From the NCBI RefSeq assembly GCF_018986435.1, contig NZ_JAHMIN010000005.1, forward strand, positions 22,175 through 79,603: a DNA stretch of 57,429 nt, in the 5' to 3' direction. Every line of letters begins with the position of its first letter. The first letter of the stretch is position 1. Position numbers and translations under genes: made by a program. The notes under the pieces were generated by a model. That model made no database searches and was not told the DNA's origin. It saw only the letters and a program-made list of their open reading frames with translations. This document shows, one piece after another, positions 26,351-35,078 of the stretch. This DNA comes from Hahella sp. HN01 (lineage in GTDB: Bacteria; Pseudomonadota; Gammaproteobacteria; Pseudomonadales; Oleiphilaceae).

Positions 26351-26800
26351 TCAGACGGCGGGTCGGCTGCGGCGGAACGGTTTCTTAATCGCCACCACCA
26401 CAAGGGCCAGTATCAGCAGCACGTTAAACGCGCCGAACACCGCTTCCCGCAGCATGGCGTGATCGAAGACCTGATTGGCGTCGTTGACCGTCTCCAGGGA
26501 TAGCAGAATGGCCGGATACACCATCAACTGGGCATTCAGGGCGATCAGAACAAACCCGGCGACTTTTATCCACAACCAGGTCGCTTTGGGCTTTCCAGAC
26601 AACAGAATGCCGCTGAGGCCGGCGAGCCACATCGCCGGCAGCGTCAGCCAACCGGTTCCGGCGGCGACCCACTCCCGGTTCAGCGTCAGAGCGCGTAAGT
26701 CATTTTCCGGCAGGATGGCCCCGAAGAAGATATACGCGGCGATGCTGCCAAAGAACACGGCGATCGACAGTAGATGAACAGTTTTTAGTAAAGTTCTCAC
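26351..26800 (-). CDS. Four-helix membrane protein (CopD/DUF2269-like), MarR-linked
   Basis: 149 residues from GTG 26800, supported by AAAAAAGGAG 7 nt upstream. Four membrane helices (about 5-28, 47-66, 73-98, 122-141) with an early His (KTVHLLS), resembling DUF2269/CopD-like proteins; family assignment is tentative. An operator identical to that of the MarR gene ends 16 nt before the start codon, so it is probably the MarR target. A role in copper, heme or redox stress is possible but not shown. Confidence 0.75.
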   Translation of the reverse strand: MRTLLKTVHLLSIAVFFGSIAAYIFFGAILPENDLRALTLNREWVAAGTGWLTLPAMWLAGLSGILLSGKPKATWLWIKVAGFVLIALNAQLMVYPAILLSLETVNDANQVFDHAMLREAVFGAFNVLLILALVVVAIKKPFRRSRPAV

Positions 26801-26816
26801 AAACAGACTCCTTTTT

Positions 26817-26831
26817 TGTTAGTGCGCTAAC
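26817..26831. promoter_or_regulatory. MarR-type operator before the membrane-protein gene
   Basis: TGTTAGTGCGCTAAC, the same 15 bases as at 27281-27295. Arms GTTAG/CTAAC; it lies in the 51-nt gap between the marR stop and the membrane-protein start. Confidence 0.75.
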
Positions 26832-26851
26832 TATATGCTTAAAAAAACGCC

Positions 26852-27271
26852 TTACGACATGTTTTTCAAAACGCGTCGCAAGTAGTCTTTGAATTGGGAA
26901 GCTTCTTCAGGCGTGAAGGCGTTTAACGCCCGCGCATTGATGTCCTGGGCCAGAATCGGCAACTCGCCCATTAGCTCAACGCCCTTGGCGCTGATATGTA
27001 TCCGGTAAGCGCGTTGATCGCTAGCGTCCGGGACTTTCAGGATCAGCCCTTTGGCGTCCAGTCGACGGATGATGCCCGACATGGTGGGGCGGTCGAAAAA
27101 CAGCGATTTTCCCAGCTCGCTGATTTTCTGACCGTCGTTTTGTCGCAACCGCGCCAGCACTGACCATTGTCCCGGCGTCAGATCATAGGGACGTAACGCC
27201 GTCTCCAGAGCGAATTTCATCTCTCCGGCGGCTTTGTTGAGCAGAAAACCCAGGCTGTCATCTAATTTCAT
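26852..27271 (-). CDS. MarR family transcriptional regulator
   Basis: 139 residues. Winged helix: TPGQWSVLARLRQNDGQKISELGKSLFFDRPTMSGIIRRLDAKGLI (about 32-80) then a wing with DASDQRAYRI and a C-terminal dimer helix. MarR proteins are small-molecule-responsive dimers that repress their own operon. No ribosome site is visible before the ATG, which lies about 10 nt from the operator, so translation may be weak or the transcript short-leadered. It is upstream of the membrane-protein gene on the same strand, with a matching operator before each. Confidence 0.92.
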   Translation of the reverse strand: MKLDDSLGFLLNKAAGEMKFALETALRPYDLTPGQWSVLARLRQNDGQKISELGKSLFFDRPTMSGIIRRLDAKGLILKVPDASDQRAYRIHISAKGVELMGELPILAQDINARALNAFTPEEASQFKDYLRRVLKNMS

Positions 27272-27280
27272 GGCGCAATA

Positions 27281-27296
27281 TGTTAGTGCGCTAACA
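27281..27296. promoter_or_regulatory. MarR-type operator, autoregulatory
   Basis: TGTTAGTGCGCTAACA, arms TGTTAG/CTAACA around TGCG, ending 10 nt before the marR ATG. Binding here would block marR transcription. Confidence 0.78.
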
Positions 27297-27339
27297 ATAT
27301 CGCTGCAAGTAGAAGTTTAAATAGAGCCCTGCAGCAATC

Positions 27340-28218
27340 TCAAGCCGCCTCCGTCGGGCGCTCATTATTGTTGAGCCAGCGCGCCACTTCCTCCCGGTCG
27401 TCCACTTCCCAGGGATGGAAGTCGCGACGTAAATAGCGCAGAAACTGAGGCAATGACTGACGCAGCACGCCGGGCTTGCCCCACAGGAAATTCAGTCCGT
27501 GCAGCCAGGTTTTCAGATCCCAGAATTTACCCTCCGTTTTCAGCATGGAGCAGGTGTTGAGGAAGGTGAAGCGGAAGAACTGGAAGGTGACGATCCAGAA
27601 CGCCACGAAGCGCATCCGATAGAGACCGACCTGGCTTTGATACACATCGAAGGCCACGGATTTATGCTCGATTTCCTCCACCGCATGCCAGCGCCATAAC
27701 GCCTGCATGGTTGGGCTGGCGCCCGCCATCCAGTCTGGATTTTTCAATACGCCGTGAGCCAATACGGCGGTGTAGTGTTCAGCGGCGCAGGTCCCCGCCA
27801 GACGGCGACTGCGTTTGAATCCGCCGACAAACTCCATGTGTTTGTGAAAGCGGGCGTTCATTTTGTCCAGGTTATAGCCGCGTTGCGCCAGAGCGTCGTT
27901 GTAGCGGGCGTGTTCCCGGCTATGCATGCCTTCCTGACCGATAAATCCCCGAATGTGCTGTTGCAGTTGGGGATCTTTCACATTTTTGCGGTAGTCGCGC
28001 ACGGCCTTGATGAACAGATGCTCGCCCTCGGGAAATTGCAGGGAGAGCGCATTGAAGAATGCGGTTTTAAATGCGTCGCCGCCATGCCAGAGCGTGCTGA
28101 GTTCGGCGTCCACGTCGAAGCTCAGATTGCGCGGCTCGACGTTGATCTCCGGCGGCGTGCGGCTGTCGCCCTCTCCTGCGGCGGGGTGGCGTTCTGTGGT
28201 GCTGTGTTCCATTGTCAT
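27340..28218 (-). CDS. Metal-dependent hydrolase of the PF10118 type (ferritin-like diiron fold)
   Basis: 292 residues. Two helix motifs with carboxylate/His ligands, GQEGMHSREHARYN (about 95-108) and WHAVEEIEHKSVAFDVY (about 182-198), plus FFNALSLQFPEGEH, match the 'predicted metal-dependent hydrolase' COG3687 family. The E-x-x-H repeats are those of diiron proteins. Members occur near fatty-acid and hydrocarbon genes; the reaction is not established. The gene is divergent from an AraC regulator of the type often linked to lipid genes, which probably controls it. GGGAGA precedes the ATG. Confidence 0.85.
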   Translation of the reverse strand: MTMEHSTTERHPAAGEGDSRTPPEINVEPRNLSFDVDAELSTLWHGGDAFKTAFFNALSLQFPEGEHLFIKAVRDYRKNVKDPQLQQHIRGFIGQEGMHSREHARYNDALAQRGYNLDKMNARFHKHMEFVGGFKRSRRLAGTCAAEHYTAVLAHGVLKNPDWMAGASPTMQALWRWHAVEEIEHKSVAFDVYQSQVGLYRMRFVAFWIVTFQFFRFTFLNTCSMLKTEGKFWDLKTWLHGLNFLWGKPGVLRQSLPQFLRYLRRDFHPWEVDDREEVARWLNNNERPTEAA

Positions 28219-28381
28219 GACGGCGTCTCCCGTTGACCCAAGTGATCTGATTACAATCTATAACCGGACGCGGCTCGCAAACAGGTTGCGGCCCATCGAA
28301 TAGCGGGTCATTCTTTGTCACAACGACAGACTCGGCGCCGGACGCCGCCAACAACAATAAACCTGAGCGGATAAAGCTGTC

Positions 28382-29365
28382 ATGAGAGGTCATTACGTTG
28401 CAGCGTTGATCGACTTGTTAGTGGAGCGTGGCGTTGATCGCGCGGAATTTTTGCAGGATTGCCAGTTACAGGAAGACGAACTCAATGCGGACACCCTGAT
28501 CGACCAACGGCGCCTGGAGCGGGTGACCCGTCTGGCGGCGGAGCGGGTGCAGGAGACCGGTATTGGTCTGCTGGTGGGGCGACGTCTGAATATCAACACC
28601 CATGGCGCGCTGGGATACGCCGCCATGGCCAGCGCCAGCTATGAACAGGCGTTGCAGCTACTCGTGAAGTTCTACAGCGTGCAGGCGCCCAAGGCGTATT
28701 TTGAATTGCGGACTTGCGATGGCTATTACGAGCTGGCCTGCGAGTCCAGTTTCACGCTGCCAGAGCGGCCCTGGGTGACCACCGAATTTCTGATCAGCAG
28801 CATCTACACTTCCACGGAATTTCTCCTGAGCGGGCGCATGCAGGGTGTGGAAATCCATCTTGGTTATGCGGAGCCGCCCCACGTGGCCTTGTATAGAGAG
28901 ATGTTTCAGGCGCCGGTGCGGTTTCAGCAGGCGTTTACCGGCATCCTTATTCCCTTCAGCGTAGCGCGGCAGCCGCTGCCCTCGGCGGACCCCCTGGCGG
29001 CGAGCCTGTTCACCAAACGCTGTGAGTCCATCCAACATGACGACCGGGATGAACAGCTGCCGCGACGGGTGAAGGAAATGCTGTACGCCGGCGCAGGAGA
29101 ATTCCCCAGCCAGACCGAGCTCGCCTCGCGATTGCACATGAGCGTGAGCACCCTGCACCGTAAGTTGGCGGAGCAGGGCGCTACCTACAAAGCGCTGCTG
29201 GCGGAAGTGAAAAAAGAACTGGCGCTGCAGCACTTGCGGGACAGTCGTCTGACCGTGGATGAAATCGCGCAGTTACTGGGCTTCAGCGACGCTTCCAATT
29301 TCCGCCGCGCCTTCGTCGGCTGGACCGGCGAGACGCCCAGTGAATTTCGCAAACGATGCTTGTAG
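28382..29365 (+). CDS. AraC family regulator with arabinose-binding-type N-domain
   Basis: 327 residues. The N-terminal sensing domain (about 15-200; GRRLNINTHGALGYAAMAS) matches the Arabinose_bd family found in OruR/ArgR-like regulators; the C-terminal double helix-turn-helix (about 235-325) carries SQTELASRLHMSVSTLHRKL and LTVDEIAQLLGFSDASNFRRAFVGWTGETPSEFR. It is divergent from the PF10118 hydrolase with 163 nt between. Ligand unknown; a fatty acid or hydrophobic compound is plausible. Confidence 0.92.
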   Translation: MRGHYVAALIDLLVERGVDRAEFLQDCQLQEDELNADTLIDQRRLERVTRLAAERVQETGIGLLVGRRLNINTHGALGYAAMASASYEQALQLLVKFYSVQAPKAYFELRTCDGYYELACESSFTLPERPWVTTEFLISSIYTSTEFLLSGRMQGVEIHLGYAEPPHVALYREMFQAPVRFQQAFTGILIPFSVARQPLPSADPLAASLFTKRCESIQHDDRDEQLPRRVKEMLYAGAGEFPSQTELASRLHMSVSTLHRKLAEQGATYKALLAEVKKELALQHLRDSRLTVDEIAQLLGFSDASNFRRAFVGWTGETPSEFRKRCL

Positions 29366-29437
29366 GCGCTTGTTATTACTGGCATGTTATTGGCGTACAA
29401 GAACGGCATTGTCCATTCACCAATAAGGAATGTTGTT

Positions 29438-31210
29438 ATGCTAAGCGAAACAAAAAAAATAACTGACGCTCGCCTTTTTGGCTTCAAGTCTCTCGTAACT
29501 ATCCTCTCGAAACCCTTCTTACTCACCCTGACCTTGGCGGTCGCGGCGCCCACCAACGCTGAATTCATTCTGGAGGGAGACCGTAGCGTTCCCACGGAAG
29601 CGCATCACGGCATGGTGGCCACTAGCCACACATTGGCGACGGAAGAAGCATTGAAGGTGCTGAAAAACGGCGGCAACGCCATCGACGCAGCAGTGACCGC
29701 CGCCTTCGCTCTGGCGGTGACGCAACCCCGTTCCGGCAATATTGGCGGCGGCGGCTTCATGCTGATCTCCTCGGAAAGCCGCAATGAAGTGATCGCCATC
29801 GATTACCGGGAGAAAGCGCCAGCGGCCGCCTCCAGAGATATGTACCTGGACAAGAACGGTGAGGCGGACAGCAATCTGAGTCGCTTCTCACACAAAGCCG
29901 CGGGCGTGCCCGGCACGGTGGCGGGATTGGCGTTGGCCCTGGAGAAATACGGCACGATCTCTCTGCAGGAAGCTTTGGCCCCGGCGATCCGGCTGGCGGA
30001 GGAAGGTTTTATCGTCACGCCTCGCTTCAGTCATGGGGTGAAAGACAGCGCCGAAAGACTGGGCAAATGGGACTCTTCCCGCAAAGTGTTTTTCAAAGCG
30101 GACGGCTCTTTCTACGAACCCGGCGACCGCTTTATCCAGAAAGACTTGGCGGCGACCCTGAAACGCATTTCCGAGAAAGGCGTTAAAGGTTTTTATGAGG
30201 GCGAAACCGCCAAGCTGATCGTGGAGGAAATGAAGCGCGGCGGCGGACTGATTACGCTGGAAGACCTGAAGAGTTATCAGCCGGTCATGCGCGAGCCCGT
30301 TCACGGGACCTACCGGGGCTTTGATATTTATTCCATGAGCCCGCCCAGCTCCGGCGGCATCCATGTGATACAGATTCTGAACATTCTGGAAGGCTATCCC
30401 ATCGGCTACCTCGGGCATAACTCCGCACAAACGATTCATCTGATGGCGGAAGCCATGAAGCGCGCCTATGCAGACCGCTCCAAGTACCTGGGCGACCCCG
30501 ATTTTGTAGAAGTGCCGCAGAAAGGGTTGATGTCCAAAGACTACGCGGCGAAGCAGCGCAAGGATATTCCCATGAACCGCGCCACGCCCAGCTCTACGCT
30601 GGCGCCGGACAACCCCCTGCCTTATGAAAGCAATGAGACCACCCACTTCTCCGTCGCCGACAACAAGGGCAATGCGGTGTCCACCACCTACACCATCAAC
30701 TTCAGCTACGGATCGCATATCGTGGTCGATGGCGCTGGCTTCCTGTTGAACAACGAAATGGATGACTTCAGCGCCAAACCGGGCGTGCCCAACGCCTATG
30801 GTTTGCTGGGCGGCGAGGCCAACAAGATCGAAGGCAATAAGCGCATGCTCAGCTCCATGTCGCCGACCATCGTGAAAAACAAAGGCAAGAACTTCCTGAT
30901 TACCGGCAGTCCCGGCGGCTCTCGCATCATCACCACGACCTTGCAGGTGATCATGAATGTCATCGACCATCACCTGAATATTCAGGCGGCGGTGAACGCG
31001 CCCCGTATTCACCACCAGTGGTCGCCAGATGAGATCCGCGTGGAAGAAGGTCTCAGCCCCGATACCGTGAAGCTGCTGGAAGGAATGGGGCATGCGGTGA
31101 ATCAGAAGGCGGCGATGGGCGCCAGCCAGAGCATTCTCATTGATGAAAACGGCGTGTTTTTCGGCGCCGCCGACCCCCGTCGCAGCACATCCTCCGCCAT
31201 GGGTTTTTGA
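29438..31210 (+). CDS. ggt: Gamma-glutamyltransferase
   Basis: 590 residues from ATG 29438, with AAGGAA upstream; an in-frame ATG further left is not supported. A signal peptide (about 27-43, cleaved near TNAEF) exports it to the periplasm. The large subunit has GGNAIDAAVTAAFAL and RSGNIGGGGF; the self-cleavage site is NETTHFSV, where Thr401 becomes the N-terminal nucleophile of the small subunit. SSMSPTIV and TGSPGGSRI complete the active site. It cleaves the gamma-glutamyl bond of glutathione and related compounds. A short hairpin (ACCCTTCGGGCTTTT) follows the stop. Confidence 0.95.
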   Translation: MLSETKKITDARLFGFKSLVTILSKPFLLTLTLAVAAPTNAEFILEGDRSVPTEAHHGMVATSHTLATEEALKVLKNGGNAIDAAVTAAFALAVTQPRSGNIGGGGFMLISSESRNEVIAIDYREKAPAAASRDMYLDKNGEADSNLSRFSHKAAGVPGTVAGLALALEKYGTISLQEALAPAIRLAEEGFIVTPRFSHGVKDSAERLGKWDSSRKVFFKADGSFYEPGDRFIQKDLAATLKRISEKGVKGFYEGETAKLIVEEMKRGGGLITLEDLKSYQPVMREPVHGTYRGFDIYSMSPPSSGGIHVIQILNILEGYPIGYLGHNSAQTIHLMAEAMKRAYADRSKYLGDPDFVEVPQKGLMSKDYAAKQRKDIPMNRATPSSTLAPDNPLPYESNETTHFSVADNKGNAVSTTYTINFSYGSHIVVDGAGFLLNNEMDDFSAKPGVPNAYGLLGGEANKIEGNKRMLSSMSPTIVKNKGKNFLITGSPGGSRIITTTLQVIMNVIDHHLNIQAAVNAPRIHHQWSPDEIRVEEGLSPDTVKLLEGMGHAVNQKAAMGASQSILIDENGVFFGAADPRRSTSSAMGF

Positions 31211-31388
31211 CCCTTCGGGCTTTTAAACTATCCTTACATCCTAGTACTATGCGCCGCTTTTTCTTAACGAAGAAGCGGACGCTTCTCCCATCTCAGTTTT
31301 GACCACCACGTCGTAGAACGAACTCAGGATGGTCGTATAATAGCGTAGTATCAATCACTTAGCGGCTGTAAGGCTGACAGGAATAGTC

Positions 31389-33005
31389 GTGTCTGAATTA
31401 AAATTCGATGTTGTTTTATTGGGGCAGTGCCAGCAGGGCATGAACCCAGATGATGTAATAAACAAACTGGCCGCCTTGTTCAGGACGGATGTGGACAAGG
31501 TGGAAAAAATGATGGTGAAGAGCCGTCATGTGATCAAGAAAGGCGTTGATGGCGCCACCGCCAAAAAATATAAAACCGCGATAGAGCAGGCCGGCGGCGT
31601 GTGTGAACTGGTCAAGAGCGCCGTGGCGCCGGTGCAGAAAGAACCGCCCATGCGCGCAGCGTCTGCGCCCAGGCCTGCCGCCGCCAAGTCCGTTGAACCG
31701 ATAAGAGCGACGGCTAACGATGCGGTGGCGAACGCCTACCGTGCGCCTGTTGCGCCGGTAGTAAAAGATCAAATCGTTTATTGTCGTCAGTGCGGCGCGC
31801 ATATCTCCGCCACTTTGAGCGAGTGCCCTCATTGTCACGCCAAGCAATCCCCCACCAGCTCCAAGAGCAAAGTGACGGCGGGGCTGCTGGCGTTTTTCCT
31901 GGGCGGACTGGGCGTGCACCGCTTCTATTTGGGGCAATGGTGGGGCATTTTCTATATGTTGTTCTGGTTTACCTGGATTCCCAGCATAGTGTCGTTGATT
32001 GAGGCGATCGTCTTTTTTGCGTCGTCGGAAGACAGATGGCAGGAAAAATACGGTCAGGTTCGCGGCGGCGGCGCGGCTATGATTGTCGCGGCGGTTGTCG
32101 GGTTATTTGTAATGGTGGCCTTTATCGGCATCCTGGCGGCGGTAGCGATCCCCGCTTATCAAGACTACATAGCGCGCTCTCAAGTCCAGACCTCTATGCC
32201 GTTTGTTAAGGAAAACCAGGACAAAGTCAGCGCTTTTATCCAGCGTACGGGCTTCTATCCCAACCAGAACCTGGATGCGGGGTTGCCTGAGGAGCTGCGC
32301 GATAAAGTCGCCAGTATTCAGCTGCAACAAAACGCCCGCATGGTCGTGACTTACGACATCAAGAGTCTGCGCGAAAATAACACCATTGACTGGGTTCCCG
32401 CAGAAAGGAACGGTCAGATTGAATGGACCTGTATGGAAGGCTCCATGCCGGATCAATACCGCCCGACTATATGTCGGGGTGGGAGCCACACCAGTAGCGG
32501 AGACCGGCGCGTCTCCGCCGCGTCGGAGGCATTGGACAAGGTGCTGCGCAGCGCTGACGGACGTTTGTCCCTCAGCGTGCCCGGACGTTGGAAGAAAATG
32601 GATGACCTGAATGAAGAGGCGTCTCTGGGAGTCGGCAACTTGTTCGATGACGCCTATGCGCTGATTCTGGAAGAGTCCCGCGTTGATTTTGAAGACGGCT
32701 ATACATTGACGGACTATTCCGAACTCATTGTGTCCCTGATGCAGGAATCTCTGGAAAATCCCCGCACGCTGGGAGAGTGGAGCCCGGTTGAAATCAATGG
32801 CCTGCCTGCGCGCCAGGTGGCGCTGACCGGCTCGACCGGAGGCGTCAAAGTGACCTACCTGATCACCACAGTGATGGGCGACGCGCACTTTTATCAGGTG
32901 CTGGGTTGGACGCTGGCGTCCCGCTACGACAGTAAAAGCGAGGTGCTGCAAGCCGTCGCGGCCAGCTTCAAGGAGCGCAAAAATAGCGGTCCGGTGGCCA
33001 ACTGA
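31389..33005 (+). CDS. Zinc-ribbon/TM2/pilin-helix chimeric membrane protein, function unknown
   Basis: 538 residues from GTG 31389 (AGGA upstream). Order: N-terminal globular part (about 1-80), Ala/Pro linker, zinc ribbon (CRQCGAHI and CPHC, about 135-152), TM2-type two-helix domain (about 160-215; FFLGGLGVHRFYLGQWW), then a hydrophobic helix ending GILAAVAIPAYQDYIARSQ (about 243-262), which copies the core of a type IV pilin helix, and a long C-terminal globular part containing a pilin-like disulfide-type region and a second domain. The pilin helix lacks the processing glycine and the Glu5 normally needed for assembly, so it is probably a fixed membrane helix rather than a filament subunit. 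Confidence 0.78.
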   Translation: MSELKFDVVLLGQCQQGMNPDDVINKLAALFRTDVDKVEKMMVKSRHVIKKGVDGATAKKYKTAIEQAGGVCELVKSAVAPVQKEPPMRAASAPRPAAAKSVEPIRATANDAVANAYRAPVAPVVKDQIVYCRQCGAHISATLSECPHCHAKQSPTSSKSKVTAGLLAFFLGGLGVHRFYLGQWWGIFYMLFWFTWIPSIVSLIEAIVFFASSEDRWQEKYGQVRGGGAAMIVAAVVGLFVMVAFIGILAAVAIPAYQDYIARSQVQTSMPFVKENQDKVSAFIQRTGFYPNQNLDAGLPEELRDKVASIQLQQNARMVVTYDIKSLRENNTIDWVPAERNGQIEWTCMEGSMPDQYRPTICRGGSHTSSGDRRVSAASEALDKVLRSADGRLSLSVPGRWKKMDDLNEEASLGVGNLFDDAYALILEESRVDFEDGYTLTDYSELIVSLMQESLENPRTLGEWSPVEINGLPARQVALTGSTGGVKVTYLITTVMGDAHFYQVLGWTLASRYDSKSEVLQAVAASFKERKNSGPVAN

Positions 33006-33024
33006 CGCGATCCGGCTTCTCGAC

Positions 33025-33576
33025 TCAGACGCGTAATATCGCCGCGCATAAAGCCCGCGCCGTCTGGGCGTAATCCGCGTCGCCAAAGCACTGGGCGCGA
33101 ATAATAGCGCCGTCGATCAGCACCCCAATCTGCCGCGCCAGACTTTCATCCTCCACGCCTGCCTCTTTCAGCCACTGGGCGACTTTCTCATCCATATCCT
33201 GCTTATGTCGCCGCGCCAGCTCCCGTTCCGGCTCCTGAGCGTCATAGATCTCCGCCGTCACATTTAAAAACGCGCAGCCGCGAAACTCAGGATCGTCGAA
33301 CCATTCCCGTAAGGCGTCGAAGATGCCCAGCACCCGCTCTTTACCTGGAGCGTTGAGTGCTTCCACTCTGTCGGTGAACCATTGCATCCAGCGTTGGTGA
33401 CGCTCCTGCAATGCATCCATCACCACATCCTGCTTGCTGGGGAAATGCTTGTAGAAGGTGCGTTTGGCCACCTCGGATTCCTGAATCACCTGATCCACCT
33501 GAGTGGCGCGAAGCCCTTGCTTATAAAACAGGCGATAGGCGCTTTCGATAATTTTTTCTCGTGCTGAAGCTTTCAT
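33025..33576 (-). CDS. TetR/AcrR family transcriptional regulator
   Basis: 183 residues from ATG 33576 (a second ATG sits two codons upstream). N-terminal helix-turn-helix ESAYRLFYKQGLRATQVDQV, then AKRTFYKHFPSKQDVVMDAL (about 10-50), and a C-terminal all-helical ligand domain with CAFLNVTAEI (about 90-180) as in YxaF/NemR-like members. It faces the DUF1348 gene, and three evenly spaced palindromes lie between the two, so it very likely represses both. The inducer is unknown; electrophiles or flavins are common in the group. Confidence 0.92.
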   Translation of the reverse strand: MKASAREKIIESAYRLFYKQGLRATQVDQVIQESEVAKRTFYKHFPSKQDVVMDALQERHQRWMQWFTDRVEALNAPGKERVLGIFDALREWFDDPEFRGCAFLNVTAEIYDAQEPERELARRHKQDMDEKVAQWLKEAGVEDESLARQIGVLIDGAIIRAQCFGDADYAQTARALCAAILRV

Positions 33577-33595
33577 AATCAATCACTTAACAAAT

Positions 33596-33617
33596 AAGTA
33601 GACGAATTTGTCTACTT
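33596..33617. promoter_or_regulatory. TetR-type operator 1
   Basis: AAGTAGAC, 6-nt spacer, GTCTACTT; 22-bp dyad nearest the tetR gene. Confidence 0.85.
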
Positions 33618-33630
33618 TCTGATTGCAAAG

Positions 33631-33648
33631 GTAGACTAGTTTGTCTAC
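33631..33648. promoter_or_regulatory. TetR-type operator 2
   Basis: GTAGAC, spacer TAGTTT, GTCTAC; centre 33 bp from operator 1 and 32 bp from operator 3. Confidence 0.85.
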
Positions 33649-33660
33649 TCTCTCCTGCGT

Positions 33661-33682
33661 AAGTAGACAATATAGTCTACTT
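33661..33682. promoter_or_regulatory. TetR-type operator 3
   Basis: AAGTAGAC, spacer AATATA, GTCTACTT; 22-bp dyad nearest the DUF1348 gene, ending 25 nt before its ATG. Confidence 0.85.
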
Positions 33683-33707
33683 TTTGATAAAAACAGAGAG
33701 GCAATTC

Positions 33708-34148
33708 ATGTTTATTGAAAGAGACGGCAAACAGATTCCAGTTCCTCCTTTTACCGAAGCGTCCGCCCGCGCCAAGGTGAAAATGGCGGAAGACGCCTGG
33801 AATAGCTGTAATCCAGAGGTGGTTGCATTGGGATATACGGAGGATTCGGAGTGGCGTAATCGCGCTGAATTTTTCCAGGGACGTGAGCGCATACGTGAGT
33901 TCTTGACCCGTAAGTGGGAGCGGGAAACCCGTTACAAACTGATGAAGGAGTTATGGTGCTATCAGGACAATCGCATTTCCGTGCGCTTTGAGTATGAGTG
34001 GTATGACGCAGAGGCGGGGAGATGGATGCGCACCCATGGTAATGAGCACTGGGAGTTCAATGCAGAGGGACTGATGGCGCGGCGCGATATGAGCGCCAAT
34101 GATTACGCCATCAAACCCTCAGAACTGCGTTACGCAGTGGCCGGCTGA
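33708..34148 (+). CDS. DUF1348 (SnoaL/NTF2-like) protein
   Basis: 146 residues from ATG 33708, with AGAGAGG upstream; an ATG at 33684 would overlap the third operator. NTF2-like cone fold of the DUF1348 family: [21 protein letters not shown], then [21 protein letters not shown], and [21 protein letters not shown] near the end. Family members are small enzymes or binding proteins, often TetR-controlled; no reaction is established. Regulated by the divergent TetR gene (inference from operators). Confidence 0.9.
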   Translation: MFIERDGKQIPVPPFTEASARAKVKMAEDAWNSCNPEVVALGYTEDSEWRNRAEFFQGRERIREFLTRKWERETRYKLMKELWCYQDNRISVRFEYEWYDAEAGRWMRTHGNEHWEFNAEGLMARRDMSANDYAIKPSELRYAVAG

Positions 34149-34151
34149 TAC

Positions 34152-35078
34152 TTACTTCTTCAGCAGACCGATCTGGCGCAGACGCTCAACCAGATAGTCG
34201 TGAGACAGAATAGGTTCGTCGCGCACTGGATTCTCTTCGGTGACGCACTGCGGCAGAGCGGTCAGCCACACGTCTGGATTAGGATGCACGAAGAACGGAA
34301 TCGAGTAACGGCTGTGTTTGGACGCCTCGCCTTTGGGATTCACCACGCGGTGAGTGGTGGAAGGCAGAACGTGGTTGGTCATGCGTTGCAGCATGTCGCC
34401 GACGTTACAGATGATAGTGCCTTCGATCATGGAGATCGGCGTCCACTCGCCCTTCTTGCTCAACACTTCCAGGCCTTCCTGCTCGGAACCGACCAGCAGA
34501 GTGATCAGGTTGATGTCTTCGTGAGCGGCGGCGCGCACGTTAGGCAGGGAATCATCATTGATCGGCGGATAGTGCAGGGGACGCAGGATGCTGTTGCCGA
34601 AATTGATTTTCTCACGGAAGAAGTTTTCGTCTTCACCCAGGAATAATGCGAAGGCGGACAACATGCGGTTGGACAGGTTATCCAGAGCCTGATACATCTC
34701 CAGCATGGCGGACTTGAAGTCCGGCAGTTCTTCAGGCCATACGTTGGGGATCAATTGCTCGTAAGGCGGCTCGCCTTGCACTTCCCGACCCACATGCCAG
34801 AACTCTTTCAGGTCCACCACGGCGGCGTCTTTGGCGATTTCTGTGCCGAACGGGGTATAACCGCGTGCGCCGTAGTTATCCAGGAAGTATTTTTTCTTCA
34901 CCTCTTCCGGCAATGCGAAGAATTTCTCCGCGGCGCGCAGGGCATTGAAGATAGTTTCTTTAGGTACGCCGTGTCCGGTAATTCCCGCAAAGCCCCATTC
35001 TTTATATGCGGCCCCTAGATCGGCCAAAAACGCCTGCCGGTCTGAGTCAAACCGGGAAATATCGAGAACTGGTATCAT
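34152..35078 (-). CDS. Isopenicillin N synthase-like 2-oxoglutarate/Fe(II) dioxygenase
   Basis: 308 residues from ATG 35078 (AGAAGGG upstream); an extension to 35138 has no ribosome site. The double-stranded beta-helix core keeps the Fe(II) ligands in HEDIN (His-x-Asp) and the distal His in STTHRVVNP, and the co-substrate-binding R-x-S in HSRYSIPFF. Start strand IPVLDISRFDS is typical. It oxidises an unknown substrate with O2 and 2-oxoglutarate in the cytoplasm; similar plain family members act on amino acids, small metabolites or ethylene-forming routes. Confidence 0.9.
   Translation of the reverse strand: MIPVLDISRFDSDRQAFLADLGAAYKEWGFAGITGHGVPKETIFNALRAAEKFFALPEEVKKKYFLDNYGARGYTPFGTEIAKDAAVVDLKEFWHVGREVQGEPPYEQLIPNVWPEELPDFKSAMLEMYQALDNLSNRMLSAFALFLGEDENFFREKINFGNSILRPLHYPPINDDSLPNVRAAAHEDINLITLLVGSEQEGLEVLSKKGEWTPISMIEGTIICNVGDMLQRMTNHVLPSTTHRVVNPKGEASKHSRYSIPFFVHPNPDVWLTALPQCVTEENPVRDEPILSHDYLVERLRQIGLLKK

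Noticed and set aside
29888-31093. 401-codon minus-strand frame
   Set aside because: Shadow of gamma-glutamyltransferase; low-complexity His/Gly/Arg-rich translation typical of reverse reading of GC-rich genes.
32103-33086. 327-codon minus-strand frame
   Set aside because: Opposite the TM2/pilin gene and overlapping the tetR end; no motif or ribosome site.
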